Positions 9,461 to 18,370 are shown, counted from the stretch's first letter. The stretch: DNA of 56,172 nucleotides from Gemmatimonadota bacterium (GCA_018673255.1 JABHDC010000208.1:1-56172); one strand, 5' to 3'. The notes: generated by a model from the sequence alone, not told the origin. Made by a program: numbers and translations.

Positions 9461-9513
9461 ACTTCATCGGGGGTTCTGGGATCGACAGCGACGAAAGCGA
9501 TCGCTGCGTCCCG

Positions 9514-9873
9514 TTACTTGCTCATCGCCGCCGCCTGCTTGCTCAAGGTGTCGGCCCGTTTCTTCAGTTCGCCCGCCTGGATCTTCAGATCCTTGGCTTG
9601 TTTGTCCATCGCCTCCCAGGCAGCCTTGGCCTCATCGGCCTCCTTCTGCAGCACGTCGTAGGCCTCCTTCAATTGCTGAGCCTTGGTCGCCGCCCTGGTG
9701 GCTGTCGCATCCATCAGATCGGCCTGATCAGACAGCTGATCAGCCTGCTGCGCCACCTCTATGGCCACCGGCTCGCTGTCACCCATGCCAATGAGATCAC
9801 AGGCTGGCAACGTCACCACGATGAGGGCCAATGGGATCAGGTATCGGACGGCAGGAATAGGCGATCGGTTCAT
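9514..9873 (-). CDS. small coiled-coil lipoprotein
   Basis: The predicted protein has 119 residues with a lipoprotein signal (LIPLALIVVTLPAC; the lipidated cysteine ends the lipobox LPAC). The mature part is almost entirely a long alpha-helical coiled coil rich in Ala, Lys, Glu and Gln with heptad spacing (KAQQLKEAYDVLQKEADEAK and similar), resembling Lpp/OmpA-linker-like or periplasmic spacer lipoproteins. The ATG at 9873 was chosen since the frame upstream is basic and precedes the signal peptide. A clear intrinsic terminator lies downstream. The function is unknown; a structural role in tethering or spacing the envelope is inference only. Confidence 0.75.
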   Translation of the reverse strand: MNRSPIPAVRYLIPLALIVVTLPACDLIGMGDSEPVAIEVAQQADQLSDQADLMDATATRAATKAQQLKEAYDVLQKEADEAKAAWEAMDKQAKDLKIQAGELKKRADTLSKQAAAMSK

Positions 9874-9999
9874 GGGGCAGCAGTGTACGTCACCCCGTGC
9901 CAGGCGGCAACCCATCCTGAGGAGGGAATCCGACACATAGGACCCGCGTCGTGAATCAGAGCGCCTGCCATGGGCATCGGGCAATCGGGCAGCGAGTTG

Positions 10000-10536
10000 C
10001 TACGGTGACTTCGGCTTCCGGGTCGCACTCGGCCCGGGGCGAGGCCGCAGCGCAGGATACACCTGCCCTTGCCCGAGGGTTTCTTCCGGCATCGCGGACG
10101 GGATATCGTAGGAGATGACTTCCGCCACCCAGCGATATGTCGGCCCCGTATTCATTGGCCAGTCACGATCGACGAGCTCGCGGTCCTGGGGCCCTCTCAC
10201 GCGGGAATAGTTGGAGAGAGGTCGGCGCAGGTTCACCAGGCCGTCACCCCCCATCTGCCGCGCCCGGTGGCGCATGGCATTCAGCATTTCCCGCTGTCCG
10301 AGGGTCCCGAGACTGTTCGCCGGATCGGCTTCCACGAGGCCAATGATGGCAAAGGGTCGCTCGATCGAAGTGGTGTCGGCGATCATGGGGATGGGATGAT
10401 CCGATGGCTTGGACATACGCGCCACACCATCATAGGACATGGAGCTGATTTTCCAGGCGCATGAACTCAGACTCAGCCCGATCACCGATGAGAGCACCAG
10501 GCCTGTCAGCAGATGAAGCCGTTGTCGCCGTGTCAT
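10000..10536 (-). CDS. lipoprotein of unknown function with YbjQ-like segment
   Basis: This is a 178-residue lipoprotein: a hydrophobic signal (LTGLVLSSVIGLSLSSC) ends in lipobox LSSC. A strong GGGAGG ribosome site stands seven bases before the ATG. The segment AIIGLVEADPANSLG...MRHRARQMGGDGLVNLRR resembles the strand-helix-strand pattern of YbjQ/heavy-metal-binding-like domains, where a helix is followed by G(A/G)D-x-(V/L)-(I/V)-N-(V/L). The C-terminal 40 residues are Pro/Arg-rich and probably disordered. It is on the same strand as the lipoprotein at 9514, about 125 bases upstream of it. No role is assigned. Confidence 0.65.
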   Translation of the reverse strand: MTRRQRLHLLTGLVLSSVIGLSLSSCAWKISSMSYDGVARMSKPSDHPIPMIADTTSIERPFAIIGLVEADPANSLGTLGQREMLNAMRHRARQMGGDGLVNLRRPLSNYSRVRGPQDRELVDRDWPMNTGPTYRWVAEVISYDIPSAMPEETLGQGQVYPALRPRPGPSATRKPKSP

Positions 10537-10662
10537 CTCTCGCCTCCCTGACTGGCCGACGCTTCACCATGGCAGCTGTTCCTGCAGATGAATGGCCTCA
10601 GCCGATCCACTGCACCGCCTCGCGCTGACCACCGCCCATACGCAGCCGGGTGTCTGGCCCCT

Positions 10663-10686
10663 TACTTGTAACGCTACTTGTAACGC
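10663..10686. repeat. 12-bp tandem duplication across a stop codon
   Basis: The unit TACTTGTAACGC is present twice head to tail with no mismatch. On the minus strand it makes the end of the M14-like gene read Arg-Tyr-Lys-stop followed by Arg-Tyr-Lys-stop. It looks like a recent slippage duplication that kept the protein end unchanged. Confidence 0.9.
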
Positions 10687-11768
10687 TCTTCGAAGACCGA
10701 GACCGCCGAACGTACGGTTGTGAGCGCCAGGTCGACACGGCCATCGAAGGTCCCATACATGCCCATCTCCGTACCGAAGGCGAGACCGTAGGTCACCGAG
10801 GCGAAATCCATCAGATTGTAGCCCTCGCCACGACGGGTCGCATCCAGCCAGAAGACGCCGTCTTCAGAAGAGGAGTCGAACCAGCCGCCCAGCGCATCCA
10901 CATCGGCCTGATTGGCCAACTTTCCACCCGATGCGACGATCGCCTCGATGATCGCATTGGCCCCCTTCTCTTCCCACTTGTCATCTTCGGGATCCGGTTG
11001 ACGACGCGCCGACAGGAAGTATCGATCATCCATCAGTTGTGATTCGTGCAGGTCGAAACTCAGCCCTGGACGGATGCGTGCCATCAGATCTCGCGTGACG
11101 CGTGGTTCGACAGGCGACCACACGGTGTCGTGGAACCGGTTGATGTGGAGGACCTCCCCATCCAGCGAGATGATGAGCGTGTAGGCCCGCCCAAAGTCAC
11201 CCGTTCCTGCCACGTCCGTCTGCCCCGGTGCCATGTACACCCGACGACCCCGCAGCGACTCGAATCGCGCCGGCTCGTCGGCCCGCAGTTTCTGCAGTCG
11301 CTGATAGAAGTAGTATTGCGGACAGGCACGACCGGGTGTCGGACGCGACATGGCGTAACCGTAGTCACCGATGAGCACGAGCAGGAGATCATCCTCTTCA
11401 AAGAGGATCTCACCGTGCTCACGAAGCAGCGATTCAACCTGATCGAAACTCTGGGTCTCAGGTGTCTCACCCAGGCCCAGGGACAGGGCGTGAGCATACC
11501 CCTGGAATCCGACGGGATCACGCGTGGGGATCACGTAGACGGCATGCTCCGTATCCAGACCATCGATCAGTTCGACGGCAGCACTGACACCCGCCTGTTC
11601 AGTCGAGTGGGATCCGGCGGTGATGAAGATAGCAGGCGTCTTGTCGCCACCACCCCGTGCGACCACGACCGGTGAGCCGTCCACCGTGCGACCGAGGGTC
11701 GTGACACTCGTAGCCCGACGCTCGGCATCTTCGAGCAGTTCGTCATACTTCCAGTAGATCCGTGCCAT
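10674..11768 (-). CDS. M14-like zinc carboxypeptidase/amidase-family protein
   Basis: The 364-residue cytoplasmic protein has the carboxypeptidase-A/succinylglutamate-desuccinylase fold. The HxxE zinc motif is in ITAGSHSTEQAG and the third zinc histidine in LSFDLHESQLM. A glutamate close to the C-terminus (FGTEMGMYG) is placed like the catalytic base. The ATG at 11768 has an excellent ribosome site (AGGAGAG, about four bases away), while the upstream in-frame ATG at 11816 has none. It precedes the two lipoprotein genes and lies downstream of a galactonate dehydratase on the same strand, about 90 bases away, suggesting a shared catabolic transcript. The substrate (peptide, N-acyl amino acid or amino-sugar conjugate) is unknown. 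Confidence 0.75.
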   Translation of the reverse strand: MARIYWKYDELLEDAERRATSVTTLGRTVDGSPVVVARGGGDKTPAIFITAGSHSTEQAGVSAAVELIDGLDTEHAVYVIPTRDPVGFQGYAHALSLGLGETPETQSFDQVESLLREHGEILFEEDDLLLVLIGDYGYAMSRPTPGRACPQYYFYQRLQKLRADEPARFESLRGRRVYMAPGQTDVAGTGDFGRAYTLIISLDGEVLHINRFHDTVWSPVEPRVTRDLMARIRPGLSFDLHESQLMDDRYFLSARRQPDPEDDKWEEKGANAIIEAIVASGGKLANQADVDALGGWFDSSSEDGVFWLDATRRGEGYNLMDFASVTYGLAFGTEMGMYGTFDGRVDLALTTVRSAVSVFEERYK

Positions 11769-11859
11769 GTCTCTCCTGTGATGTACTCGGGATATCTGAT
11801 CCATACGGTGAGCCAAATGTCATCAACGGCGCGCCGCCAGGCCACCAGGTTCCCGATGA

Positions 11860-13002
11860 CTACCAGTCGGCGACGCTGCCATCGCTCTCGTAGAAGTATT
11901 CGCCACCCAACTCTTCCGAGTACTGAGTGTGTTTCGACACGGCTGCCTCGTTGATCTCGAATCCAAGACCGGGCTTTGTCGGCAACTCGATATGTCCATC
12001 GACGACGTCCCAGTCCTGCTCGAACAACCCACCACCGAGGCCCTGGTCGATCTGCTCCTGGGCCAGGAAGTTGGGGATGACGGCATCCACCTGAAGAGAG
12101 GCCGAGAAGGCCACGGGACCGATGGCACAGTGCGGCAGGATGTGCATGTAGTACACCTCCGCCATGTTCGCAATCTTCTTCAGTTCCGTAATGCCCCCTG
12201 CGTGCGACGTGTCCGGCTGCAGGTAGGCGGCTGCCTGTTTTTCAATGACCTCGCGGAACCCCCAGCGCGTCAGCAGACGTTCCCCCGTCGCGATCGGAAA
12301 ACTCACTTTGTCCGACACCTGCTTGAGGGCATCCACATTCTCCTGCGGCACCGGCTCTTCAACGAACATGGGACGCATGCCCTTCAGTTCGTGACACACC
12401 TCCACGGCCATGGCCGGTGTCATCTTGCCGTGAAAATCGAAGGCCAGTTCCACATCCGGGCCGACCCATTCACGCATCAGATACGCCCGCTCGATGAATT
12501 CGTCGACCATGGAGGGCGGCTCATGGGCACGCCACTTGCCACCGGGGCCCGCCTTGAATGCCGTGTAACCGCCCTTAGAGCGCAGCATGTCGAGTCGTTC
12601 GCGGCTGCTGGCCTTGCCCTCATCCGTCAGAGAGTTCAGGCCCCAATGCGCGTACACCCGAATTCGGTCACGCACCGCTCCACCGAGCAAGGCATGCACG
12701 GGAACACCGTAGTGCTTGCCCGAGATATCCCACAAGGCCTGATCGATCCCTGACAGTGCCGTCATCAGCACATTGCCGCCCCGGAAGAAGGCCGAGCGGT
12801 AGACATGCTGCCAGTGGTGCTCGATCCGCAGCGGATCCTTGCCGACGAAATACTGTGCCAGCTCATCTACGGCGGCAACGACCGATTGCGGCTTGCCTTC
12901 CAGTGTCGTTTCACCCCAGCCAACCAGACCATTGTCCGTCGTGATCTTCACCAGCCGCACACGTGGCAGGGGGCAGAATTGCTCGATCGTCGCGATCCTC
13001 AT
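11860..13002 (-). CDS. dgoD: D-galactonate dehydratase-like enolase-superfamily enzyme
   Basis: It is predicted to dehydrate D-galactonate to 2-dehydro-3-deoxy-D-galactonate (DeLey-Doudoroff pathway). The capping domain starts MRIATIEQFCPLPRVRLVKI and includes VGWGETTLEG. The barrel carries the metal ligands Asp in LAFDFHGKM, Glu in MFVEEPVP and Glu in IATGERLL. The histidine of DFHGK and the later HILPHCAIGP give the acid/base pair characteristic of DgoD. The C-terminus SDGSVADW closely resembles the E. coli enzyme's ending. At 380 residues it is full length. It reads in the same direction as the M14-like gene. Related acid-sugar dehydratases share these residues, so gluconate or another sugar acid remains possible. 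Confidence 0.85.
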   Translation of the reverse strand: MRIATIEQFCPLPRVRLVKITTDNGLVGWGETTLEGKPQSVVAAVDELAQYFVGKDPLRIEHHWQHVYRSAFFRGGNVLMTALSGIDQALWDISGKHYGVPVHALLGGAVRDRIRVYAHWGLNSLTDEGKASSRERLDMLRSKGGYTAFKAGPGGKWRAHEPPSMVDEFIERAYLMREWVGPDVELAFDFHGKMTPAMAVEVCHELKGMRPMFVEEPVPQENVDALKQVSDKVSFPIATGERLLTRWGFREVIEKQAAAYLQPDTSHAGGITELKKIANMAEVYYMHILPHCAIGPVAFSASLQVDAVIPNFLAQEQIDQGLGGGLFEQDWDVVDGHIELPTKPGLGFEINEAAVSKHTQYSEELGGEYFYESDGSVADW

Positions 13003-13016
13003 CTCACTCAGTTCCT

Positions 13017-13502
13017 CTATTGTGAGGTCATCTTCAGCTTCATCTGGCCCCAGCTCTTGTCACCAATCGCTGTCACCGGCTTGGGTAACAGCGTGCCTGG
13101 AGGCGCGACGGTCAAGTGGGCACGATAGGTTTCTGCCGTGGGCGGGGTCTCGAGAGAGGCTGCGGGCGTGACCGAATCCAGGCGGATCGTGTATCCGTCG
13201 ACCTGTCCGCTCACCTCGATCCCATCACGCGCCGGAAGCCGCAGGACCAGTTCGGTGCCTTCCCTGCCAGTGGGAACGACCGCGAGCCGGACCTCGACTT
13301 CGCCAGCCCAGACACAGACGGCGTCGGTGGGACAGCGCGAGTCGGTGACCTGAGCCCACGTCAGTGAAAGGCCGTGACCCGCGTCAGTGAAGGAGACATC
13401 GCTGGCCTTGTCGAGCTCCAGATCTACGGCCTGGGGCTGGGCCGCTGCGGTGGCCACCATAACCATACAGACTGCTGCAACTGCGAAGATGATCGATCTC
13501 AT
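13017..13502 (-). CDS. small secreted protein of unknown function
   Basis: A signal peptide (MRSIIFAVAAVCMVMVATAAAQ) is followed by a roughly 140-residue beta-rich domain. Its hallmark is the segment DSRCPTDAVCVWAGEVEVRL, a pattern (DSRCP-x-CVWAG) recurring in small secreted proteins of many Gram-negative phyla with no known activity; the two cysteines probably form a disulfide. Two in-frame starts exist, at 13514 and 13502. The second is chosen because it begins directly at the signal peptide and has GGGA seven bases upstream. The gene lies 15 bases upstream of galactonate dehydratase on the same strand. Confidence 0.7.
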   Translation of the reverse strand: MRSIIFAVAAVCMVMVATAAAQPQAVDLELDKASDVSFTDAGHGLSLTWAQVTDSRCPTDAVCVWAGEVEVRLAVVPTGREGTELVLRLPARDGIEVSGQVDGYTIRLDSVTPAASLETPPTAETYRAHLTVAPPGTLLPKPVTAIGDKSWGQMKLKMTSQ

Positions 13503-13682
13503 GTCATTTCCCATCTGTTACCGCCAGCGTCAGGATCGCGCCGCCGGGGTCAACTACGCTATCATCCAGTAGCCTGCGGCGAGGCCGGTGGTGCCGAGTA
13601 TTGCGCATCACAGGCGCGGCAGGGTACTTGTAACACCACTGCAGTGCAGAACTGCTCCTGAGACCGAAGGAAAGTCCAGATC

Positions 13683-14918
13683 ATGAAGATCACCGACATC
13701 CAGGCTGTCAAACTCCAGATCCCCAGCACCACCCCATCCACGACCCGCGCTGCCGCCTCCGTCACCTCGCCCCAATACGCTGTGGGCCACCCTGGGGGGG
13801 CCCAGAAGACACCCCCCACGCGCACCGGCTGGGCAGAGGATGCGGAGGTCGCCAACCCCATGTCCCGTTACCCGCACGTGAAGCGCCATCGCAGTATGTG
13901 GCTGCCCAAGACCTGGGGTGCCGTCTGGTGCAAGGTCACCCTCGAGGATGGTACGTGGGGACTGGGATCGACCGCCCACGGACGTCCGGTGGCAGCCGTC
14001 ATCGAAGATCATCTCGCACCGCAGTTGATCGGTCAGGACATCATGGCCGGAGAAAAACTCGCGGACATGATGTTCCGCCTGACCAAACCCTATGGCACCG
14101 TGGGACTCGCCTCCTACGCCATCAGTGCCGTCGACCTGGCCTTCTGGGATGCACGAGGCAAGGCGTTGGGGAAACCCGTCTATGAGTTGCTCGGCGGACC
14201 ACAGAAAGAGAGCCTGCCCTGTTACGCCACCGGCAACGACGTTGACTGGTATCTGGAACTGGGCTTCAAGGCCTTCAAACTCGCCTGTCCCTACGGGCCA
14301 GCAGATGGCCTGGACGGACTGAAGAGGAATGAGGATTTCATCGCCAGTGTCCGTGAGCAGATTGGCCCCGAGAGTGAACTGATGCTCGACTGCTGGATGG
14401 CCTTCGACGTGGAATACACCGTGCGACTGGCCGAGCGGCTGCGACCCTATGGCCTCAAGTGGATGGAGGAGTGCCTGCTGTCAGAGGACTTCGACGGCAA
14501 TCTCGCCCTGCGCGAGCGGCTGCCGTGGCAGGGCCTGGCTACGGGCGAACACTGGTACACCCACGTGCCATTCCAGTGGGCCTGCGCCCATCGCGCCGTC
14601 GACATCCTGCAACCCGACCTGCAGTGGGTGGGCGGTATGAGCACATGCGTGAAGATCGCCGCTGCTGCCGATGCGGCAGGGATCACCGTACTGCCCCATG
14701 GGGGCGGTGGCACCGCCTTCGGTCAGCACTTCACCATGGCCATGGGTTGTTCGCCCCTGGCCGAGTACTTCATCGGCTCGCCACCGGGTGTGCCCTTGGA
14801 GGAGTTGTCCGGCATGCCGGGTGTGGCGATTGCGAAAGACGGAGTTGTGGTGCCCAGTGATGCGCCCGGCTTCGGCATGGAAGTCGAGGAGAGCTGGTTG
14901 GAGCCTTTCTTCGGCTGA
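13683..14918 (+). CDS. rhmD: L-rhamnonate dehydratase-like enolase-superfamily enzyme
   Basis: It is predicted to dehydrate L-rhamnonate (or a close 6-deoxy or L-sugar acid) to the 2-keto-3-deoxy acid. The capping domain contains HRSMWLPKTWGAVWCKVTLEDG. The barrel has metal ligands Asp in MLDCWMAFD, Glu in LKWMEECLL and Glu in LATGEHWYT, followed by HGGGGTAFGQHF with the catalytic histidine. The segments LKWMEECL, ILQPDLQWVGGM and APGFGMEVE are closest to RhmD rather than to mandelate racemase. Length is 411 residues. An AAGGAA site lies nine bases before the ATG. It diverges from the galactonate dehydratase group, so the two enzymes may belong to parallel sugar-acid pathways. Confidence 0.8.
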   Translation: MKITDIQAVKLQIPSTTPSTTRAAASVTSPQYAVGHPGGAQKTPPTRTGWAEDAEVANPMSRYPHVKRHRSMWLPKTWGAVWCKVTLEDGTWGLGSTAHGRPVAAVIEDHLAPQLIGQDIMAGEKLADMMFRLTKPYGTVGLASYAISAVDLAFWDARGKALGKPVYELLGGPQKESLPCYATGNDVDWYLELGFKAFKLACPYGPADGLDGLKRNEDFIASVREQIGPESELMLDCWMAFDVEYTVRLAERLRPYGLKWMEECLLSEDFDGNLALRERLPWQGLATGEHWYTHVPFQWACAHRAVDILQPDLQWVGGMSTCVKIAAAADAAGITVLPHGGGGTAFGQHFTMAMGCSPLAEYFIGSPPGVPLEELSGMPGVAIAKDGVVVPSDAPGFGMEVEESWLEPFFG

Positions 14919-14944
14919 TCCCCGACGCAGCATCGCCCTACGCT

Positions 14945-17437
14945 TTACTCTCTCTGGGCCGGCGACAGTTCCTGCACCGATTCGGCTTCCGCCTCGATCT
15001 GCGACCAGTCCCACAGCATGGGGATGTATTGCAGATCCGCCCAGCGTTGCGCCTGATCTACATAGTGCGGGCTGGCTGGATGGCCGGACGCGCCCAGCGG
15101 TACGATCCACCGACTCCGCGTCCAGTCGGCTGGATCCATCAGATAACGATTCACCGAGCCACCGGTGACGGTGAACGAGTTGAGCCCGAAGGTACCGGCC
15201 AGGGGGGTGTCGCCGTCACCGTGCACGGCCATCGGTGCCGGATCCAGCGCATCGCGCGCCTCAGGGAACACCACCGACAATGGGTGCTGATGCTGCGTGT
15301 GGTGCAGCCGGCCCCACTGCCACTGGGTCACATCTTCACCCAGGCGCTCGGTCAGATCTTCGAGGGCTGCATCGAAGGCACTGATCAGCAGATCCTCCCA
15401 CTGTCGGCCCTCCGGCAGGAGTTCGGCCCCGTCGACCTCTTCGTTCAGGGCGCGATGCATCTGCTGCTGCACCAGTCGCACGTGCGCCTCGCTGCCGACC
15501 TCGCCGGTGAGGATGCCATCGGCTGCGGCGCCCCCCACGCGGATCAGCAGTCGGCGCGTCAGTGCGCGGCGGGCCACCGAATAGATCGTGGGCGCCACCT
15601 GGTCGCGATCCATCTGGTAATTCCAGGCCCGCAGGGCGGCCAGGGCCTGCACACGGTGCTCAGGGGAAATGTCACCGCCCGCCATGACCAGATCCGGTAC
15701 GGCTGCCAGCAAGCGCTGCACGAAGACCCGCGCCGGGAGTGATTCGCGCTCAGCATGCACATCGGCCATGTCCTCGATCGTCGCAGATCCCATCTCGAGG
15801 GCCAGCAGGCGGTCGCGCACAAGACAGGCACGGTGGTCGGATGGGAACACGAGGCCCACGTAGTAGGGATACTCAGCCCCAGCGACGCGCTGATTGCAGG
15901 TCACGGCCCAGCCCGTGTCCGGGTCGACGGCCTTCGGTAGTTCATCGTGGGGAATCATGCCGGTCCAGGCGTGCGCCGCCTGCCACCCCGGCACCACCGA
16001 CCAACCATTGGCGTCACTGCGCACCGGGATGCGCCCTTCGTGCAGATAGCCGAAGTGCTCACCCGTATCGGCGACGGCGTAGTTGTTGATGCGATCGGTC
16101 CAGTTACGGAAGGCGTGGTGCAGTGTTTCAATCGAGTCGGCGTGCATGGCATCACGCGCCGCATCGAGCCAGGGCGTGCCTTCGATCAACCCCGGATCGC
16201 TGATCGCCACACCCCACCCGGAACTGACATCACCGGCGATGACCGGCCCGTGATCGGTGACGGTCAGATGCAGTAACACGTCGTCATCATCACGCACACG
16301 AAGCACCTCCATCCAGGTCCGGGCCTCCTGCCAGCCATCCGGCACGGCCACTTCACGACCCCCATCACGGAAATGCTCCAGATACAGATCCTGCGTATCG
16401 GCCACACCGTGGGTCATGCCCCAGGCGACGTGCTGATTGTGACAGAAGTGCAGCGCGCCGGGCACACCCGGTACCGAATGGCCGATGACATCGAAGTCGG
16501 GACAGGACAGATGCACCTGGTAGTAGACATTGGGCGTATCGAGGCCGCGATGCGAATCCCCGCCCATCAGCGGCTGACCCGTCGCCGAACGCGCACCGGA
16601 GATCGACCAGCCATTGGATCCAGGCTCAAGGTCCGGTGCCGTATCGGACTCATCGTCTTGCGACGTTCCGGATTCATCGTCCTGTGCCGTACCGGACTCG
16701 TCATCCAGCGGCATACCGGGTAAGGCACCCGGCGACAGCAGATCGGGATCGACAGCCAGTTTGAGCAGGGCCTGGCGGGCTGCTTCCAGATGATGACGGC
16801 CATCCAGTGGCGGCCCGTCGTATTCAGCGCCGGGTGGCACACTGAGTAACTGACCCGGTGCGGATCCGCCACCAACCAACGCGGCCACCTCATCGACGCC
16901 TGCCTTCAGCAACCAGCGCGATCGCCACAACTTCGGCTCGAATGTGCCCAGCAGGGAGTTGCGCATCTTGTAGACGGCAACGCAGTGCCAGGACTCCCAA
17001 CGTTCAGGGGATTCACCCAGCAGTGTGTATTCGATCGGCAGGCCTTCAGTGGAATCGATGAAGGCATTCACCCCCGCTGTGTAGGCAGCGACCATGGCCC
17101 GCGCCGCATCGCTGCAGACTTCCAGATCCAGTTTCGCCGTGCGTCCCATGCCGGCCGCCCGCAGCAGGCGATCACGACCCAACCCTCGTGCCCCGACCCA
17201 CTCCGACCAGCGCCCCAGTGCCTGGTGACGATCTGCATCCATGTGCCAGAGGCGATCCTGTGCCGTGACAAAGCCCTGCCCGAAATACAGATCAGCCTCG
17301 GTCGTGGCGCGTATGTGGGGAATCCCCCAGGCATCACGGTGGATCGTTACTTGCGCATCGAGCGCCTCAAATTGCTGCGACGTGGTGACATCGGGCAGCG
17401 CCGCCTGCAGTGCCGCGGACAGATCACGTTCGGTCAT
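14945..17437 (-). CDS. penicillin acylase-family N-terminal nucleophile hydrolase
   Basis: This is an 830-residue precursor of the penicillin/acyl-homoserine-lactone acylase family, which hydrolyses amide-linked acyl groups. The alpha-chain has HRDAWGIPHIRATTEADLYF and GFVTAQDRLWHMD. The autocatalytic site is EPGSNGWSISG, with Ser274 expected to become the new N-terminus of the beta-chain. Just before it, in the spacer, an acidic octapeptide is repeated three times (DDESGTAQ, DDESGTSQ, DDESDTAP; residues 245-268). No signal peptide is present although most relatives are periplasmic, so either the true start is not here or the enzyme is cytoplasmic. It converges with rhmD and diverges from the Nudix gene. 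The acyl substrate is unknown. Confidence 0.9.
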   Translation of the reverse strand: MTERDLSAALQAALPDVTTSQQFEALDAQVTIHRDAWGIPHIRATTEADLYFGQGFVTAQDRLWHMDADRHQALGRWSEWVGARGLGRDRLLRAAGMGRTAKLDLEVCSDAARAMVAAYTAGVNAFIDSTEGLPIEYTLLGESPERWESWHCVAVYKMRNSLLGTFEPKLWRSRWLLKAGVDEVAALVGGGSAPGQLLSVPPGAEYDGPPLDGRHHLEAARQALLKLAVDPDLLSPGALPGMPLDDESGTAQDDESGTSQDDESDTAPDLEPGSNGWSISGARSATGQPLMGGDSHRGLDTPNVYYQVHLSCPDFDVIGHSVPGVPGALHFCHNQHVAWGMTHGVADTQDLYLEHFRDGGREVAVPDGWQEARTWMEVLRVRDDDDVLLHLTVTDHGPVIAGDVSSGWGVAISDPGLIEGTPWLDAARDAMHADSIETLHHAFRNWTDRINNYAVADTGEHFGYLHEGRIPVRSDANGWSVVPGWQAAHAWTGMIPHDELPKAVDPDTGWAVTCNQRVAGAEYPYYVGLVFPSDHRACLVRDRLLALEMGSATIEDMADVHAERESLPARVFVQRLLAAVPDLVMAGGDISPEHRVQALAALRAWNYQMDRDQVAPTIYSVARRALTRRLLIRVGGAAADGILTGEVGSEAHVRLVQQQMHRALNEEVDGAELLPEGRQWEDLLISAFDAALEDLTERLGEDVTQWQWGRLHHTQHQHPLSVVFPEARDALDPAPMAVHGDGDTPLAGTFGLNSFTVTGGSVNRYLMDPADWTRSRWIVPLGASGHPASPHYVDQAQRWADLQYIPMLWDWSQIEAEAESVQELSPAQRE
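16634..16705 (-). repeat. three 24-bp tandem units in the acylase spacer
   Basis: In-frame repeats encode DDESGTAQ, DDESGTSQ and DDESDTAP. They end six residues before the autocatalytic serine and lie in the segment expected to be removed during maturation. The copies differ by a few bases, so the array is not brand new. Confidence 0.9.
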
Positions 17438-17750
17438 GGATCACAAGCCCCGTTGATGGATCGGATCGGTTGGCCAACCCTGGAAACCCAGCCCTCAGCA
17501 ACCGCTGGCGAGATCGCAGGAACGGGCCAGTCCAGGAAGTCAGGTCGATTCAACGGGTCAATGTAGCGTAATCGAGACCGTCGCTCACCAGGGAACTCAG
17601 GCCTCACGGTTCGACTGCTCCGGGTGAGAGAGGCATGCCGGTTCCCCGGCCGAGATCTGCTGTGTCGTCGCCGCACTTGATGCGACCTGCCCCGTTGCCG
17701 TGCATTGTGCACCATACGACGCCACCACTACCGAAAAAAGAAAGAAGAGC
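17438..17750. other. divergent intergenic region, acylase/Nudix
   Basis: This 313-base region lies between two genes read outward and should hold both promoters. I see a 12-base perfect palindrome GGTTGGCCAACC at 17468-17479, about 30 bases upstream of the acylase ATG, which could be an operator. A possible minus-strand TTGACC hexamer lies near 17547, without a convincing -10. No gene or RNA is recognisable. Confidence 0.4.
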
Positions 17751-18332
17751 ATGAGACGGTTTCTGGGATCCTTTGCACTCCTCCTGCTGCTGTGCGGCCA
17801 GATCGCTGCCGAGGGCCCAGCGGGGCTGGTCCTGTATTTCGAGTCGGGTGGCGAAGTCTACCTGCTGCTGGCCGAACACGCTGGATCCCAGCGCGGCTGG
17901 GCCGGATTCGGTGGTGGCCCGCGTGACGGCGAAACGGTCGTGCAGACGGCGGCTCACAAGGGCGAAGAGGAATCGCGTGGCTACTTCAAGCAGGCCGATC
18001 TGCTCACCATCCTCAAGAACCAGTCGCCGGTCATGGATGGCGACTTTGCTTCGTACTTCGCCGGGGTCCACTTCGTGCCTGCCCCGGTTGTGATGAATCA
18101 CCCGGTGCCGGAAGAGAACGACGCGTATCTGGAACGCAGCACCTTTGCGTGGATTCCCTACTCGGCCGTCGAGGGTTACCTGGCCGAAGAGATCGACCGC
18201 AAGAAGAAATACATGATCGATCCAGCGTATCTGCCGGCCGGCAGCGAGACGGCCTGGTTCTGGCCGATCTGGTTGAGCAATATGCGCAAGGCTGCCGCGA
18301 CCGGTGACTTGCCATGGGCCAAGACGCCCTAG
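17751..18332 (+). CDS. secreted Nudix-like protein with degenerate Nudix box
   Basis: The protein of 193 residues starts with a signal peptide (MRRFLGSFALLLLLCGQIAAEG), so it is exported. A Nudix-fold N-terminus follows: GLVLYFESGGEVYLLLAEHAG, then GGPRDGETVVQTAAHKGEEESRG. This keeps the GxxxxxE start and the EE metal pair of the Nudix box, but the RE of REUxEE reads HK and the downstream glycine is Arg. Catalysis is therefore doubtful. WIPYSAVEGYL and the C-terminal WFWPIWLSNMRKA resemble the distal half of Nudix proteins. The ATG at 17751 is used because it begins the signal peptide and has a purine-rich site upstream. A periplasmic Nudix protein is unusual since nucleotide substrates are normally cytosolic. 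Confidence 0.65.
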   Translation: MRRFLGSFALLLLLCGQIAAEGPAGLVLYFESGGEVYLLLAEHAGSQRGWAGFGGGPRDGETVVQTAAHKGEEESRGYFKQADLLTILKNQSPVMDGDFASYFAGVHFVPAPVVMNHPVPEENDAYLERSTFAWIPYSAVEGYLAEEIDRKKKYMIDPAYLPAGSETAWFWPIWLSNMRKAAATGDLPWAKTP

Positions 18333-18370
18333 TCTGATCAGGACGACAAGGGCAGGCCATCACAGCAGGT

